The translations under genes and the position numbers were made by a program. The notes under the pieces were generated by a model, which had not been told where the DNA came from, searched no databases, and saw only the letters and a list, made by a program, of their open reading frames with translations. Shown here piece after piece: positions 63,851-64,000 of a DNA stretch of 64,000 bases. How positions within the stretch are numbered: the first letter of the stretch is position 1; the number at the start of each line of letters is the position of its first letter. Source of the DNA: Micrasema longulum (Eukaryota > Arthropoda > Insecta > Trichoptera > Brachycentridae); the NCBI GenBank assembly GCA_022494885.1, contig JAGVSM010003818.1, positions 728,088 to 792,087 of the forward strand. Reading direction: 5' to 3'.

Positions 63851-64000
63851 CGGGGAGTTCTAAGGGGAATGCATGTAAAACCTAACGCACGAAATCCGAA
63901 TTTTTGTGGTTATTGCTGGAAATAAGCGACCAAATAGCAAGAAACACATCTGCGAACTGCCCAACCCTTAACGTATCATAGATTTTATTAAACTGTTGAG

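Overview
The window is AT-rich (roughly two thirds A+T by eye) eukaryotic nuclear DNA, most likely from an insect or another arthropod. The reasons are the insect-like carbonyl reductase, the mix of R1/Jockey-type, CR1/L2-type and RTE-type non-LTR retrotransposons, Penelope-like elements, mariner and pogo/Tigger transposons, tRNA-derived SINEs and dense MITEs. There are no operons, rRNA, convincing tRNA genes or CRISPR arrays. I cannot name the order or species.

Only one intact host-type gene is visible: an intronless 275-codon short-chain dehydrogenase (carbonyl reductase 1 type) on the minus strand at 60306-61133, with a TATA box and a polyadenylation signal. Everything else that can be recognised is mobile DNA or its debris. 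1-7 kb: non-LTR tails, a palindromic MITE, a complete 441-bp MITE, and two larger TIR elements. 7-16 kb: a TIR element with 4-bp target duplications, RTE tails, SINEs. 16-27 kb: nested MITEs and SINEs, and a chimeric repeat-Q/RTE element present twice. 27-32 kb: Tigger remnant, CR1/L2-type open frame, Jockey-type tail. 33-47 kb: Penelope-like fragments, two long palindromes, a MITE inside another repeat, more non-LTR tails. 47-57 kb: non-LTR fragments (one with reverse transcriptase catalytic motifs), two Penelope-like 3' ends, and a complete TIR element inserted in one of them. 58-64 kb: mariner remnant, the reductase gene, more retroelement tails.

The informative part is the layering. Several insertions can be read base by base because an uninterrupted relative of the target repeat lies elsewhere in the window. 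Penelope-like C-terminal frames are repeatedly followed by a hammerhead-like motif, and many non-LTR 3' ends carry a short stem-loop just before the A-rich tail. All family labels (repeat F, Q, TE-B and so on) are mine, and all assignments come from reading the sequence without database searches.
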